A stretch of 64,000 bases of DNA from Pseudomonadota bacterium (GTDB lineage Bacteria > Desulfobacterota > Desulfovibrionia > Desulfovibrionales > Desulfovibrionaceae), in assembly GCA_023460395.1 (NCBI GenBank), contig JAEWQB010000020.1, forward strand, positions 62,001-126,000, given 5' to 3'. The first letter of the stretch is position 1. Each line of letters begins with the position of its first letter. Below, piece by piece: positions 8,035 to 17,157 of this stretch. The notes below the pieces were generated by a model. It saw only the letters and a program-made list of their open reading frames with translations, was not told where the DNA came from and did not search any database. The position numbers and the translations under genes are program-made.

Positions 8035-10704
8035 TTAGCCCACTTCCACCGGTAACCGAGCGTGGTCCAGCATCCGTAGCAGACGCTCCCCATCCACCGG
8101 GCGGGAAAAAAAGTATCCCTGAGCGGCCTCGCAGCCCAATTCGCGCAGCACTTCCACCTGCTCCGGCGTTTCCACGCCTTCAGCGACCACCTCTATCCCC
8201 AATCCACGTCCCAAACTCACAATGGCCTGCACAATGCCCCGCGAGGCTCTGTCTTCATGCACGGACGAAACAAAAGTACGGTCCACCTTAATCATGTTTA
8301 CCGGGAATTGTCGCAAATACATGAAGGAAGAATAGCCGGTGCCAAAATCATCCAGCGCTAACCGGACTCCCAATTCCTTGAGCTTCCACAAACGGTCACT
8401 GACACCGTCTTCACCGCGCAGAAGCGTATTTTCTGTAATTTCAAGACAAATGTCCGCAGGGCGGCACCCGGACGACTCAATGATGCTGGCAAAGACCTCC
8501 AGCATATTCCAGCGCCGGAAACTCACAGATGAAATATTACAGTTCAAGGTGAGGGACCGGTTGCTCTCACGCTCCCGCCAGACACGAAGGTTGCGGCACG
8601 CTTCCTCCAGCATCCGGCAGTCCAGCTCATAGACCAATCCCGATTCCTCGGCGGCTTTCAAAAAGGTGCTGGGCTTTGCGAATTCCCCATCGGGCATCCG
8701 CCAGCGGACCAGCGCTTCCGCTCCCCGCACGCGCCCCGACTGCAATGTCACATATGGCTGGAAGAATGGAACAAATTCCGAAGCGCCCAGTCCTCTGCGA
8801 ATGGCGTTTTCCAATTGCAGTATGTCCTGCATACGCGCATTAAGGGAGCGGTCAAACACCTCATATCCATTGGAGCCGTTCTCTTTGGCCCGGTACATGG
8901 CGGCATCGGCATCACGCAGAATATCCTCGGCCTGTGCGTACTCGCGCGCCCGGAACACCGCCCCGATGCTCGCTCCGCTGTATACTTCCACCCCCTGCAC
9001 CATAAAAGGTCGCTTTAGGGAGTCCACAATGCGTTGTATCGCGTGATTCGCCTGAAACGAATCTTCCAGATCATCCATGAGTACCGCAAACTCATCACCG
9101 CCGAACCGGGCAAAGGTATCGGAATCGCGCAGGCAAGCCCGCACCCGATCGGCAAACTGCGTGAGCAGCGCGTCTCCCGCGTTATGCCCCATGCTGTCGT
9201 TCACTACCTTGAACCGGTCCATGTCCATAAACAGAACCACAAAGTGATAGTCCGCATGCCGGTTTGCCCGGCGCACCGCACCGCCCAGCCGGTCCATGAA
9301 CAGGCTCCGGTTAGGTAGTCCGGTCAACGCGTCGTGAAACGCCATGTGTTTTAGTCTGTCGCTGGTGAGCTTGCTTTCGGTAATGTCTTCCAGCAGCACC
9401 ACGGCAAAAGAAAATGCCCCGTGCATGTCCTGTACGGCGGTGTATGTGTGGCGGCACCAGAATAACGCGCCGGAGGCTTTGCGGCATTCGCAGGAAAGTG
9501 AAAAATGTTGTAGCTCACCCCGCACCAGTTGCCCGAACTGCTCCTCGCCTTTCGTCCGTTCCTCCGCATCCGGCACCACATCCATAACGTCTTTGTCGCG
9601 GATGTCCTCCGGCGTGGAGCCGAACATATCCCCTACGCGCCGGTTGCACTTCACCACTGTCCGCCGAGAATCGACCATGCATACGCCCAGCCCGGAGTGT
9701 TCAAATACCGCGCGGAACCGCGCCTCGCTGGCCCGCAGCGCTTCCTGCTGGCTACACGTCTCTATGGCTCCCCCCACATAGCTGCACACCAGTTCAAGCA
9801 ACTTCAAATCTTCCGGGGTGTAGGCGTCTCCGTCCGCATAGCTGCGTACAGCCAACACTCCCACGCTGCGTCCGCCGTGCGTCCGCAACGGCACGCCCAG
9901 CCAGACGGCGGGAAGCGGGCTGGCGGGACGCACAATGCCCCGGCGCGACAGCGTATCCACCTCATCCCGCTTGATCAGCAACGGCTTGCCCCAGATAAAA
10001 ACAAATTCTGTCAGCCCGTTGCCAAATTCACGCGGTGGCGGGGCCGTGCGCTTGATGTCAGAAAAATATGGAAAGGTAATCGTGGTGCCGGGACCGTCGG
10101 TAAGAGATATGGCGCAGTTTTCAGCGGGCATGAGTTCCCGTAACACGCCATGCACTCCGCGCATCAGCCCGGCTAGTGTGTACTCCTGTAAAAGAGTCTG
10201 CGTGAGCAGCAGCAGCGCGGCATATGCCTTGTCCCGGCGCGTGCGCGAGGCGGGAACGGGAATAGCCTCGCCCTCCTGCACCGGGCGTAGCTGGCGTACG
10301 ATCACCCGCGACTGGCGCACAGAGTCATATACGGCGTAGAGAGAAAGATGCATCTGGAGCAGCTTGCCGGAAGCGTGGCGCATGGAAAGCTGAAGAAAGG
10401 CCGAGGGCCGCTCTTCCGCAGCTACCGCGCTGAAAAGAGCGATTTCCCGCGTCTTGTCCGCAGCATCGGCCCCCGGGACACCAGAGAAAAAGGCGGTAAA
10501 CGCTTCCCGCGGGTATCCGGTTTCACACAACAGTGTAGTGTTGGCGTAGAGCAAGGCTCCCGCACAGGTATAGACAGCAACTCCCACGGAAGCCGCGTCA
10601 AGCAGATGATATGCGTTACCATCACACACAGTAGACTCTGTTTTTGTGATGTTGACGCCTGTCCCCCCAACAGTATCTGGCATACAGCCCCTTCCCCCGG
10701 ACAA
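8035..10704 (-). CDS. PAS-GAF-PAS-GGDEF-EAL cyclic-di-GMP protein
   Basis: Cytosolic cyclic-di-GMP turnover protein of 889 residues, no membrane segment. Order: N-terminal PAS-like domain (about 25-130), GAF-like domain (about 165-320), PAS (about 330-450), GGDEF (about 460-620), EAL (about 635-885). The cyclase motif GGDEF is intact (RFGGDEFAVL). The phosphodiesterase motifs are also complete: GAEALVRW, ITENTL, LDDFGTGYSS, KVDRTFV, EGVE. Both activities are therefore possible, with the GAF/PAS domains as sensory input. Start is uncertain: the in-frame ATG at 10683 has a purine-rich stretch (ggggaagggg) about 5 bases upstream, while 10704 has none. Divergent from cvpA. Confidence 0.93.
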   Translation of the reverse strand: MSGGRGCMPDTVGGTGVNITKTESTVCDGNAYHLLDAASVGVAVYTCAGALLYANTTLLCETGYPREAFTAFFSGVPGADAADKTREIALFSAVAAEERPSAFLQLSMRHASGKLLQMHLSLYAVYDSVRQSRVIVRQLRPVQEGEAIPVPASRTRRDKAYAALLLLTQTLLQEYTLAGLMRGVHGVLRELMPAENCAISLTDGPGTTITFPYFSDIKRTAPPPREFGNGLTEFVFIWGKPLLIKRDEVDTLSRRGIVRPASPLPAVWLGVPLRTHGGRSVGVLAVRSYADGDAYTPEDLKLLELVCSYVGGAIETCSQQEALRASEARFRAVFEHSGLGVCMVDSRRTVVKCNRRVGDMFGSTPEDIRDKDVMDVVPDAEERTKGEEQFGQLVRGELQHFSLSCECRKASGALFWCRHTYTAVQDMHGAFSFAVVLLEDITESKLTSDRLKHMAFHDALTGLPNRSLFMDRLGGAVRRANRHADYHFVVLFMDMDRFKVVNDSMGHNAGDALLTQFADRVRACLRDSDTFARFGGDEFAVLMDDLEDSFQANHAIQRIVDSLKRPFMVQGVEVYSGASIGAVFRAREYAQAEDILRDADAAMYRAKENGSNGYEVFDRSLNARMQDILQLENAIRRGLGASEFVPFFQPYVTLQSGRVRGAEALVRWRMPDGEFAKPSTFLKAAEESGLVYELDCRMLEEACRNLRVWRERESNRSLTLNCNISSVSFRRWNMLEVFASIIESSGCRPADICLEITENTLLRGEDGVSDRLWKLKELGVRLALDDFGTGYSSFMYLRQFPVNMIKVDRTFVSSVHEDRASRGIVQAIVSLGRGLGIEVVAEGVETPEQVEVLRELGCEAAQGYFFSRPVDGERLLRMLDHARLPVEVG

Positions 10705-10943
10705 TGTAATGCGGTGACACTATACCCCCCTAAAGCGGGTGAGGCAACATGAATATCCTCCTTCCACTCCACAGTATTTTGTCTCATTCCCCCTCAGGCC
10801 AGCCACGCGTGCCCGCCGGGCATCTGCAAAAATCCTTTTCCCTTCCCCTTGCGCCTCAAGTCTGCTATCCATGACCGCGTGGTGATTTCGCCCGATCCTT
10901 GTTCAACCCTCTGCAACCGTACTCTCACGGTCGGAACGCGCGT

Positions 10944-11411
10944 ATGAACGCTCTCGACATATTTTTCATCATCGTCATTGGTTTTTTTCTCATCCGCGGC
11001 CTCTTCCGGGGGCTTGTCACAGAGGCCGGTGCCATTCTCGGCGTGGTGGGAGGATTTCTGATAGCCAACGCCTATTATGAAAAGGCCGAAGAGTATATCA
11101 AGGTGCTCCTACCAGATTCTTCATGGATCGGCGTTATTTCCTATGTCGCTGTGTTTTTGGGGATTATCATCCTTACCTCGCTGGCAGCGGCATTACTGCA
11201 CAAGCTTATCGGCGCCAGCCCCGTCGCATGGCTGGACCACGCCATAGGCCTTTTGCTGGGTGGCCTAAAAGGGGTGCTCATCTGCTGCGTGCTGCTGGCA
11301 TGTGTGCTCTTTTTCCTGCCGGATGCCGAAGTTCTTCGCACATCACGCATAGCCCCCTATCTGCAACTGGTCACAGACGCCCTGCTCAGGCTGATGCCCG
11401 CGCGCGCCTGA
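10944..11411 (+). CDS. CvpA family membrane protein
   Basis: Small inner-membrane protein of the colicin V production family, 155 residues with four predicted membrane helices. The N-terminus MNALDIFFIIVIGFFLIRG followed by FRGLVTEAG is the family signature (D near position 5, RG..R.G). The start at 10944 is preferred over in-frame 10899 because it gives this canonical N-terminus. CvpA affects envelope homeostasis and, in enterics, colicin V production; the biochemical role is unclear. It is followed 73 bases later by mazG, likely in the same unit. Confidence 0.85.
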   Translation: MNALDIFFIIVIGFFLIRGLFRGLVTEAGAILGVVGGFLIANAYYEKAEEYIKVLLPDSSWIGVISYVAVFLGIIILTSLAAALLHKLIGASPVAWLDHAIGLLLGGLKGVLICCVLLACVLFFLPDAEVLRTSRIAPYLQLVTDALLRLMPARA

Positions 11412-11484
11412 CGCCTTTCCCATACAAACGCGCTGAGTACCGGAAGACACACTCATCACCGCAAACCAGAACGGACGACGACGC

Positions 11485-12294
11485 ATGACACAATCACTCC
11501 CCGACGCACTTGCCGCACTTTCGGGTGTTATCGAAGATCTCATCGGTCCCAACGGTTGCCCGTGGGACAAGGAACAGACTCCCCAGTCACTCTGCGACTA
11601 CCTTTTGGAAGAGGCGTTTGAACTGGTGGACGCGATTCGCACCGACACCGCCGTGGACGTGCGGGAAGAGTTGGGCGATGTGATGTTCCTGTTGCTCTTC
11701 ATCAGCCGCCTGTACGAATGCCAAGGATTTTCTCTTGCCGACTCCGTGCGCGAAACCACTGCGAAAATGATTCGCCGCCACCCCCACGTTTTCGACAATA
11801 CCCGCGTGGATAGCGTGGCAGACATATGGGCAAACTGGGAACGCATCAAACGCGACGAAAAAAAGACGAAACAGACAGATACCCCTAAGGGTGTGTTTGA
11901 CAGTCTGCCCAAGGGACTCCCCCCGCTGCTCAAGGCCTATCGCCTGAATTCCAAGGCCGCCCGCGTGGGATTCACATGGGCCGACGATGACGCCGTGGAG
12001 CGCCAATTGGACACGGAATGGGCCGAATTCCGCGAAGCCTGCGCCACGGGCGATACCGATGCGCAAGAGCTGGAATTTGGCGATGTGCTCTTCACCATGG
12101 TGGAACTGGGACGCCGCAAGGGCCTGAAGGCCAACGCCGCACTCTCCCGCACTAACAGTAAATTCCTGAACCGGTTTGAACACATGGAAGCCTTGGCCCG
12201 CGAACGGGGAACCGACGTTACGGACCTTTCCTTCTCTGAACTTGACGCCCTGTGGAACGAGGTGAAACGCACTGAGGATGAAAAAAGCGAGTAG
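11485..12294 (+). CDS. mazG: Nucleoside triphosphate pyrophosphohydrolase MazG
   Basis: All-alpha NTP pyrophosphatase that hydrolyses (d)NTPs to monophosphates; house-cleaning and stringent-response modulation. The 269-residue protein has two MazG repeats as in the full-length E. coli type: first with CPWDKEQTPQSL, EEAFELVDAI and EELGDVMFLLLF (metal-binding ExxE...ExxD), second in the C-terminal half with EFGDVLFTMVELGR. The stop overlaps the next start by 17 bases, so the unknown 454-residue gene is probably co-translated. Confidence 0.95.
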   Translation: MTQSLPDALAALSGVIEDLIGPNGCPWDKEQTPQSLCDYLLEEAFELVDAIRTDTAVDVREELGDVMFLLLFISRLYECQGFSLADSVRETTAKMIRRHPHVFDNTRVDSVADIWANWERIKRDEKKTKQTDTPKGVFDSLPKGLPPLLKAYRLNSKAARVGFTWADDDAVERQLDTEWAEFREACATGDTDAQELEFGDVLFTMVELGRRKGLKANAALSRTNSKFLNRFEHMEALARERGTDVTDLSFSELDALWNEVKRTEDEKSE

Positions 12295-13642
12295 CTACCC
12301 GCCCACTGGGCAGTCTGACCTTTTCCCCGATGGTCAGCCTAAGTTCGTTCCTGAGGGTCAGCCTGAGTTCTTTCCTGAGGGCCAGCCATGCACCGCTCCC
12401 CACAATCAGATCTCCCGCTGCCATGGTGATGCTGCGGAGTATTCCGGCACGGAACGCCAGACACTTCCCCCGCTCCACGCGGCTATAGCCGCGTGGCTTG
12501 CAAGGGGAAAAGAGCTTGACGAAACAGTCCGCCACTATGTGGAAACCACCATGGGGGACGCCACCGAAGCTTCCCTGCGTACCCTGCTGGACCCCACCCA
12601 CCCTGACCACGAAGCGTTTGCAGAGCTTGTTCTCTACCCGGACGCCGCGCTGCACGCCGCAACAGATGCCATTCTACACGCCCACGCGTGCCCGGCCCTT
12701 TCCCCCAACGGGGAAACGCGACTCACACTCGCCCTGCAAACCCAATCGCCCAACGTCTGCGCAATACGCCTGAGCCAGAGTGCCGCAGGGCCGGAAAGGC
12801 TGCCGCTGACTATTCCCGTCTCCCCCTACCTTCTAAAAATATTGGTACAACGCCTGCATCTAACGCGGGTGCTGCCCGCCGATCTCGCAAAGGCGCTGCA
12901 CTCCCGGCTTTCCCCGGATGCGGCCCGCGTCATGCGCATCCGCCTGCGCACGGGGCACCTTTCGCTCTCCCCGCGCCGTGCCGCCATGCTATGCCTTTTC
13001 TGGGAACGCTACCCCACCTCGGACCCGCTCTATGCGGAAACCACAGACTTTTGGCTGCACTTTTTATCCACGCTGCCAGACGTGCCCAACACGCCGGGAA
13101 AGCCGCATACTCCGGGTCTACCGGCGGTGCGGGAGGTATCGGGCAAACGGGACGAGCCGGGTAATATGGCGACAGAGAAAGCCCCGGAGGCATTGCGCAG
13201 GTCCGGCGAATTGGACGCACGAGACAAGCCGGACAAATCAGGCACAGCGGAGAAAACCCATCCGCTGAGTATTTTGCGCACACGCCACGCCCGGCTAATG
13301 CGGGCTGTTCGTCAATCCGGCGAATTCGCGGAAGCCATGCGCCGCTATTCCATGGACCTCCTGATGATGCAAGGTGCGCTGGCTCCGTTCATTGACACAG
13401 AGACTGCCCGGACCCAGTTACACATTATGGAACGGTTGGCACTGGCTCTCTTTGGTGAGCCTCTCGACAATGGCGACCAGCCGCGCGAAGCGGACTATGG
13501 CACCTTCCTGCTGGGAACCGCCACACCGGAGACTCCAACCGGAGCCAGATCAGAAGCCGCCGGCCCCGATGCGAACAAAACCACCGGAAAAGATGCCGTC
13601 ATGGATGAGGTGCTGCGCACCCTCGGCCTTATCGATCGCTGA
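12278..13642 (+). CDS. Hypothetical 454-residue protein with N-terminal octapeptide repeats
   Basis: I do not recognise a family. The ATG lies inside the end of mazG (17-base overlap). Residues 11-37 are tandem octapeptides of the type GQPxFxPE. Residues 60-270 are helical and look globular; a Pro/Asp/Lys-rich linker of about 70 residues follows, then a helical C-terminal domain (about 325-400) and a short disordered end. No signal peptide or membrane segment. Overlap with mazG and the absence of stops over 1.36 kb argue for a real gene; composition matches the neighbours. A role linked to MazG is only suggested by position. Confidence 0.7.
   Translation: MKKASSYPPTGQSDLFPDGQPKFVPEGQPEFFPEGQPCTAPHNQISRCHGDAAEYSGTERQTLPPLHAAIAAWLARGKELDETVRHYVETTMGDATEASLRTLLDPTHPDHEAFAELVLYPDAALHAATDAILHAHACPALSPNGETRLTLALQTQSPNVCAIRLSQSAAGPERLPLTIPVSPYLLKILVQRLHLTRVLPADLAKALHSRLSPDAARVMRIRLRTGHLSLSPRRAAMLCLFWERYPTSDPLYAETTDFWLHFLSTLPDVPNTPGKPHTPGLPAVREVSGKRDEPGNMATEKAPEALRRSGELDARDKPDKSGTAEKTHPLSILRTRHARLMRAVRQSGEFAEAMRRYSMDLLMMQGALAPFIDTETARTQLHIMERLALALFGEPLDNGDQPREADYGTFLLGTATPETPTGARSEAAGPDANKTTGKDAVMDEVLRTLGLIDR
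12308..12388 (+). repeat. 24-base in-frame tandem repeat
   Basis: Three full units of 24 bases (12308-12331, 12332-12355, 12356-12379) plus a 9-base partial unit. Units 2 and 3 differ at only 2 positions; unit 1 is more diverged. They encode GQSDLFPD, GQPKFVPE, GQPEFFPE and GQP. The multiple-of-three unit keeps the frame, so copy number could vary without breaking the gene. Confidence 0.85.
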
Positions 13643-13668
13643 CACATTTTTCCAGCCCGGACGCAACA

Positions 13669-13708
13669 CATCCCCACACGCCGCCGGATCAGGGCACGTG
13701 CGGGGATG
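13669..13708. terminator. Imperfect hairpin between convergent genes
   Basis: Arms 13669-13680 and 13697-13708 pair over 12 positions with one mismatch, loop of 16. It lies between the ends of the plus-strand 454-residue gene and the minus-strand 66-residue gene, where a shared terminator is expected. No clear T-run on either side, so function is tentative. Confidence 0.35.
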
Positions 13709-13755
13709 CACGGAAGTTCTTTATGCGGCAGAGTCCTGCCGCACCATGTCCGGCA

Positions 13756-13956
13756 CTACACCATTACATCGACCGATTCTCCCAGTCCCTGCACTGCCAC
13801 GCCTGTCTGCGTTGCCACCGCGTCCTCACGCGGGGCGGAGCGGGCCAGCCGGTTCTGTTCCTGCGGATTCATGTTCTGCTCCGTCTGCATCAGACGCTGC
13901 ATCTCCATCGTGGTGGCGGTGCCTTCCACACCGCCCTTCATCGCATCAAGTTCCAT
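13756..13956 (-). CDS. Small hypothetical protein (66 residues)
   Basis: Unrecognised. The start at 13956 follows a near-perfect Shine-Dalgarno (aaggagg, six bases upstream), which is the main reason to believe it; the longer in-frame start at 14022 has none and adds basic residues of no known type. The product is Met/Gln-rich and probably helical in the middle (MEMQRLMQTEQNMNPQEQNRL), with no signal peptide or Cys. It stands alone on the minus strand between two plus-strand genes. Confidence 0.6.
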   Translation of the reverse strand: MELDAMKGGVEGTATTMEMQRLMQTEQNMNPQEQNRLARSAPREDAVATQTGVAVQGLGESVDVMV

Positions 13957-14384
13957 GCGTCGCCTCCTTGTCTCTGGACTGCCGGATTTTCCGCCATGCC
14001 GCCGCACTGGCTGGCATGACAAAAAACAGATCGTGCGCTACTCAGCCTCGCCGCAGTCCTGTTCCGATCAATCTTTGTTTCACAGGCAGCACTTGGCGCC
14101 GTGAAATCCCGGACACGCTCCCCTGTGAAGGAGCCTTCTCCTATCACACCTTTTCAACGTCCATATCGGCATTGTGCGGCAATACTTTAGGGCAAGCCTC
14201 AAAAACGTGCTCTGTGGGATAGAATACAAAGCCGCCGACCTATCTTCCGCACCGTGGACGACTTCCCATTGACGTTACCCCCGTCCCGTGCGATGCCGTA
14301 CCAACCGGCAATGAGTGCCGGTTCCGGGTATGTCGGTCACACGCCGATTCCGGCCATCACTCCAGCCCCGGCACATAGCCGACA
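13957..14384. other. Intergenic region with one small hairpin
   Basis: Divergent spacer between the 66-residue gene and the AI-2E exporter; it should hold promoters for both, but I cannot pick a convincing -35/-10 pair. An 8-bp hairpin (14303-14310 with 14316-14323, 5-base loop) lies in the presumed leader of the exporter gene. Nothing else recognised. Confidence 0.5.
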
Positions 14385-15695
14385 ATGAGCATGAGCGAAC
14401 CTTCCCATTTCCGCCATCCCGATACGACGACTCCGCCAGACGCGGACGCCAATTCCACATCCGGCACCACACGCGGCACGGCGACACACGCTGCGCCTCC
14501 CGGTGCCGCAACCTCCACTCCACCTTGCCCTCCCTGCGGGCCAGAGGAAACGACCGGGCAACCCGGCGCAGAGGCAGACACTCCCCTTGCCCAGTTTACC
14601 CGCACCTTTTCGCGGCAAGGACTATACGGCTATTTCCTTATCGTGCTGGTGCTGCTCTCCCTGTATCTCATGTATGGCATCATCAAGCCGTTTTTTCACA
14701 CGATAATTCTATCCATTGTGCTGGCGGCCTGTTGTTCCCCGCTGCATACACGCCTACTGGCTTTCATGAACGGTCGGGCCATTCCCGCCGCCGCGACTAT
14801 GATTGTGGCTCTGGTGGTCTGTTTCGCCCTGCCCGTGGCGGTTTTTCTTTCCGGCCTTGTTCCGCAGGCTGTGGAGAGCGTCCGCGCCGTCAATGAATGG
14901 CTGCGGGATGCAGACATAACCGCCCTGCTCCAGCAAAGCGGTGTGGACGCCATGGTTGTCTGGTTGCAAGAGCATTTTCCCTTCATCGATCCCATTGAGT
15001 TAGACATAAAACATAGCCTCGCGCTGTTTTCCAAGACCGCCGGGCAAAGCGTTATCGGCTTCGCCACCTCCGCGCTGGGCGACACGGTAACCTTTGTCTT
15101 CCATTTTCTGCTGATGCTGCTCATGGTGTTTTTCCTGCTCAAGGATGGCAGGAAAATGCTGGCTGCCGTTAAATACCTGTGCCCCATGCGGGAAGAGCAG
15201 GAAGACAACATTATCAACACCCTGCGCCAAATTTCACGTTCTGTGCTGGTGGGGGGGCTGCTGGTAGCGGTGCTGCAAGGAATCGTAGGCGGCTTCGGCC
15301 TTGCCTTGGTGGGTATTCCCGCATTGTTCTGGGGCACCGTCATGGGTTTCTGTTCCCTCATCCCCGTGGTGGGGACCGGGCTGGTGTGGATTCCCGCCTG
15401 TCTCTTTCTGCTTATCCGGGGCGACTGGCAAAGCGCTCTTTTCCTTCTCTTATGGTGCGCCTTGCCTGTGGCGGCTATCGACAGCTTCCTGCGGCCCTAT
15501 TTCATGCGCGAAAGTGCACGGGTTTCCGTCTTTTTCATCTTCATGTCCATTCTTGGCGGCATTCAGGCATTCGGCATGTTGGGAATCTTGTACGGACCGC
15601 TTATCCTAAGCTTTACTATGGTCATGCTCACCATCTACGGCGAAGAATATTCCGATGTACTGGGCGAACGCCCCGGTCCCAAACCCGCCAAATAG
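14385..15695 (+). CDS. AI-2E family transporter (PerM/TqsA type)
   Basis: Inner-membrane protein of the AI-2 exporter superfamily, 436 residues. The first 75 residues are Thr/Pro-rich and disordered. Then two or three helices (about 82-150), a soluble helical section (about 165-225, including the family's central domain), and four to five helices from about 230 to 415, with GFCSLIPVVGTGLVWIPA matching the conserved family region. Members export autoinducer-2 or, in other cases, act in ion/proton transport; substrate cannot be told from sequence. Two in-frame ATGs (14385, 14391) are possible. A terminator follows 16 bases after the stop. Confidence 0.88.
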   Translation: MSMSEPSHFRHPDTTTPPDADANSTSGTTRGTATHAAPPGAATSTPPCPPCGPEETTGQPGAEADTPLAQFTRTFSRQGLYGYFLIVLVLLSLYLMYGIIKPFFHTIILSIVLAACCSPLHTRLLAFMNGRAIPAAATMIVALVVCFALPVAVFLSGLVPQAVESVRAVNEWLRDADITALLQQSGVDAMVVWLQEHFPFIDPIELDIKHSLALFSKTAGQSVIGFATSALGDTVTFVFHFLLMLLMVFFLLKDGRKMLAAVKYLCPMREEQEDNIINTLRQISRSVLVGGLLVAVLQGIVGGFGLALVGIPALFWGTVMGFCSLIPVVGTGLVWIPACLFLLIRGDWQSALFLLLWCALPVAAIDSFLRPYFMRESARVSVFFIFMSILGGIQAFGMLGILYGPLILSFTMVMLTIYGEEYSDVLGERPGPKPAK

Positions 15696-15711
15696 TTCTG
15701 CCATAAAAAAA

Positions 15712-15735
15712 GCCCGGAAGGACAGCCTTCCGGGC
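15712..15735. terminator. Intrinsic terminator between convergent genes
   Basis: Perfect 10-bp stem (15712-15721 with 15726-15735), 4-base loop. Seven A residues precede it on the plus strand, which is a T-run for the minus-strand gene at 15786-16343; it probably ends both genes. Confidence 0.85.
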
Positions 15736-15785
15736 GAATATACGTCACAAGTCCCTCGCACGCGGGAGGGCGCAAGGCACGTGGG

Positions 15786-16343
15786 TTACTCCCGCTCGTA
15801 ACCGGGAAGAACAAACGAGCCGGAGTCCTGTCCCATGCCGGAGCCTTTCGGACATTCTTTTTGCAAGAAACAGATTTCGCAGGCACCCTTAAAGGGAAAA
15901 TGCGTCACCACCGCGTAGCGGCGCGACAGGGCGGTGCCTTCCGCGTTGTACGGACACCCTTCCGCTTCCATAGCTTCCACAAGCGCGTCAGTGGGCTTGG
16001 GAGCGGGAGCACACCCGGCATCCTGCACTTCGGGCAAAACCTGATTCACCGCGCACATAACCAGAACCTGCGCCAAGCTGCCCGCCAAATAGGCGCTGGA
16101 GGGAGATTCATCCCACACGGCGTCCACCCGCTTTTCCGCAGCTTCGTCCAGCCACACGGCTAAATATTGAATTTTGCCCACTTTAAGCGTGCGCACATTC
16201 AAACACGGGCCCCATTCCTCCCACAAGCGTGCCATGTAGTCCATGGTATCGCCATCCACGCGGGATTCCTGACTTACTCCCATGAATAATTCCATATCCA
16301 AATAGGGTCGGATGTCCAACACTTCGCTGCTATAGTCTGCCAT
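15786..16343 (-). CDS. Conserved hypothetical protein with C-terminal Cys cluster
   Basis: Unassigned 185-residue soluble protein. The first two thirds are mixed alpha/beta without a signature. The C-terminal third carries Cys residues in a pattern that could bind metal or an Fe-S cluster: a Cys near residue 110, AEGCPYN near 128, then GACEICFLQKECPKG near 160. The end region (CEICFLQKECPKG) resembles cluster-binding loops, but no family is recognised. Isolated gene, ending in a strong terminator. Confidence 0.7.
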   Translation of the reverse strand: MADYSSEVLDIRPYLDMELFMGVSQESRVDGDTMDYMARLWEEWGPCLNVRTLKVGKIQYLAVWLDEAAEKRVDAVWDESPSSAYLAGSLAQVLVMCAVNQVLPEVQDAGCAPAPKPTDALVEAMEAEGCPYNAEGTALSRRYAVVTHFPFKGACEICFLQKECPKGSGMGQDSGSFVLPGYERE

Positions 16344-16683
16344 CTGTCATCCTCAAACTGGACTCGATTGTCGTTCAGCCGCAGCCTGACCGTGATCCGG
16401 CGCACGCCCGGCGATATGTTTCCCTTGGTTACCTGTAAGGTCCGTCATCGTCGTTGTGTCGCGCCGACTGTGCGGCATTCCTCCGCTTGCGTCAAGTGAC
16501 CCGCACTTTACTTCCCCACCCCACTGCCGTAAGAAAAGAGTGTGGTTCCTTCCGCAGTGCGAAGAGCCACCAGCTTGGTGCCCCACGGCAAACGGAAAGG
16601 ACGTACCCAATGCACGCACAAAACCGCCCCAAACGGAGCGCCCTTGCTGCCCGCGCACGGCGCACCACTGCCGGAGGCCCGGC
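16344..16683. other. Intergenic region, nothing recognised
   Basis: Divergent spacer of 340 bases. Open frames run through it on both strands but lack ribosome sites and have the low-information look of frame shadows in GC-rich DNA. No clear promoter, hairpin or repeat noted. Confidence 0.5.
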
Positions 16684-16989
16684 ATGAAGGCACACGCCGA
16701 TCTTGTTGTCGACGGTGCGCCCGATACGCCCGGTCCGTCCGAAGAACGCATCATGCGTTCCCTGCTCAAGATGGGACTTGAGGGGGCACGCCGCCTTCCC
16801 TTCAGCCGTCCTCCATACACCCCGCTGATGAAAGATGCTGAAAATATCGTGAACGACATGGTGGCGGACGCGGAAGCGGCATGGCAGGCCAAGGCTCCAG
16901 AACGCTTACGACAGGGGCAAAACGCCACGTGTCCCACGCCGCTTATGCCGGAACAAACCTCCGGGAGACTGCTGGACACTGACTCGTAG
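16684..16989 (+). CDS. Hypothetical protein (101 residues)
   Basis: Unrecognised. Start chosen at 16684 because ggagg lies about 7 bases upstream; the same frame is open back to 16456 but that part (Cys/Pro/Arg-rich) looks non-coding. The product is helical in the middle (DAENIVNDMVADAEAAWQAK) with a Pro-rich section before it. No signal peptide or membrane helix. It is followed 168 bases later by another small conserved-looking gene on the same strand. Confidence 0.5.
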   Translation: MKAHADLVVDGAPDTPGPSEERIMRSLLKMGLEGARRLPFSRPPYTPLMKDAENIVNDMVADAEAAWQAKAPERLRQGQNATCPTPLMPEQTSGRLLDTDS

Positions 16990-17157
16990 GTACGGTACTC
17001 CACCGCAGCTCCCCGACATTTCCCCGCCATGGAAAAGGTGGTCCCCCCGAAGGTGGCCCTCCCGGAAGACAGGGGCGCACGGCGCATATCTGATCGCAAA
17101 AAATCGCACGAGCCACGATACGGCGCACGGCACCACCATCACGCAAAAGGAGACGAC

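Noticed and set aside
16456..16683. Upstream extension of the 101-residue gene
   Set aside because: No ribosome site and Cys/Pro/Arg-rich composition; the start at 16684 has a clear ribosome site.
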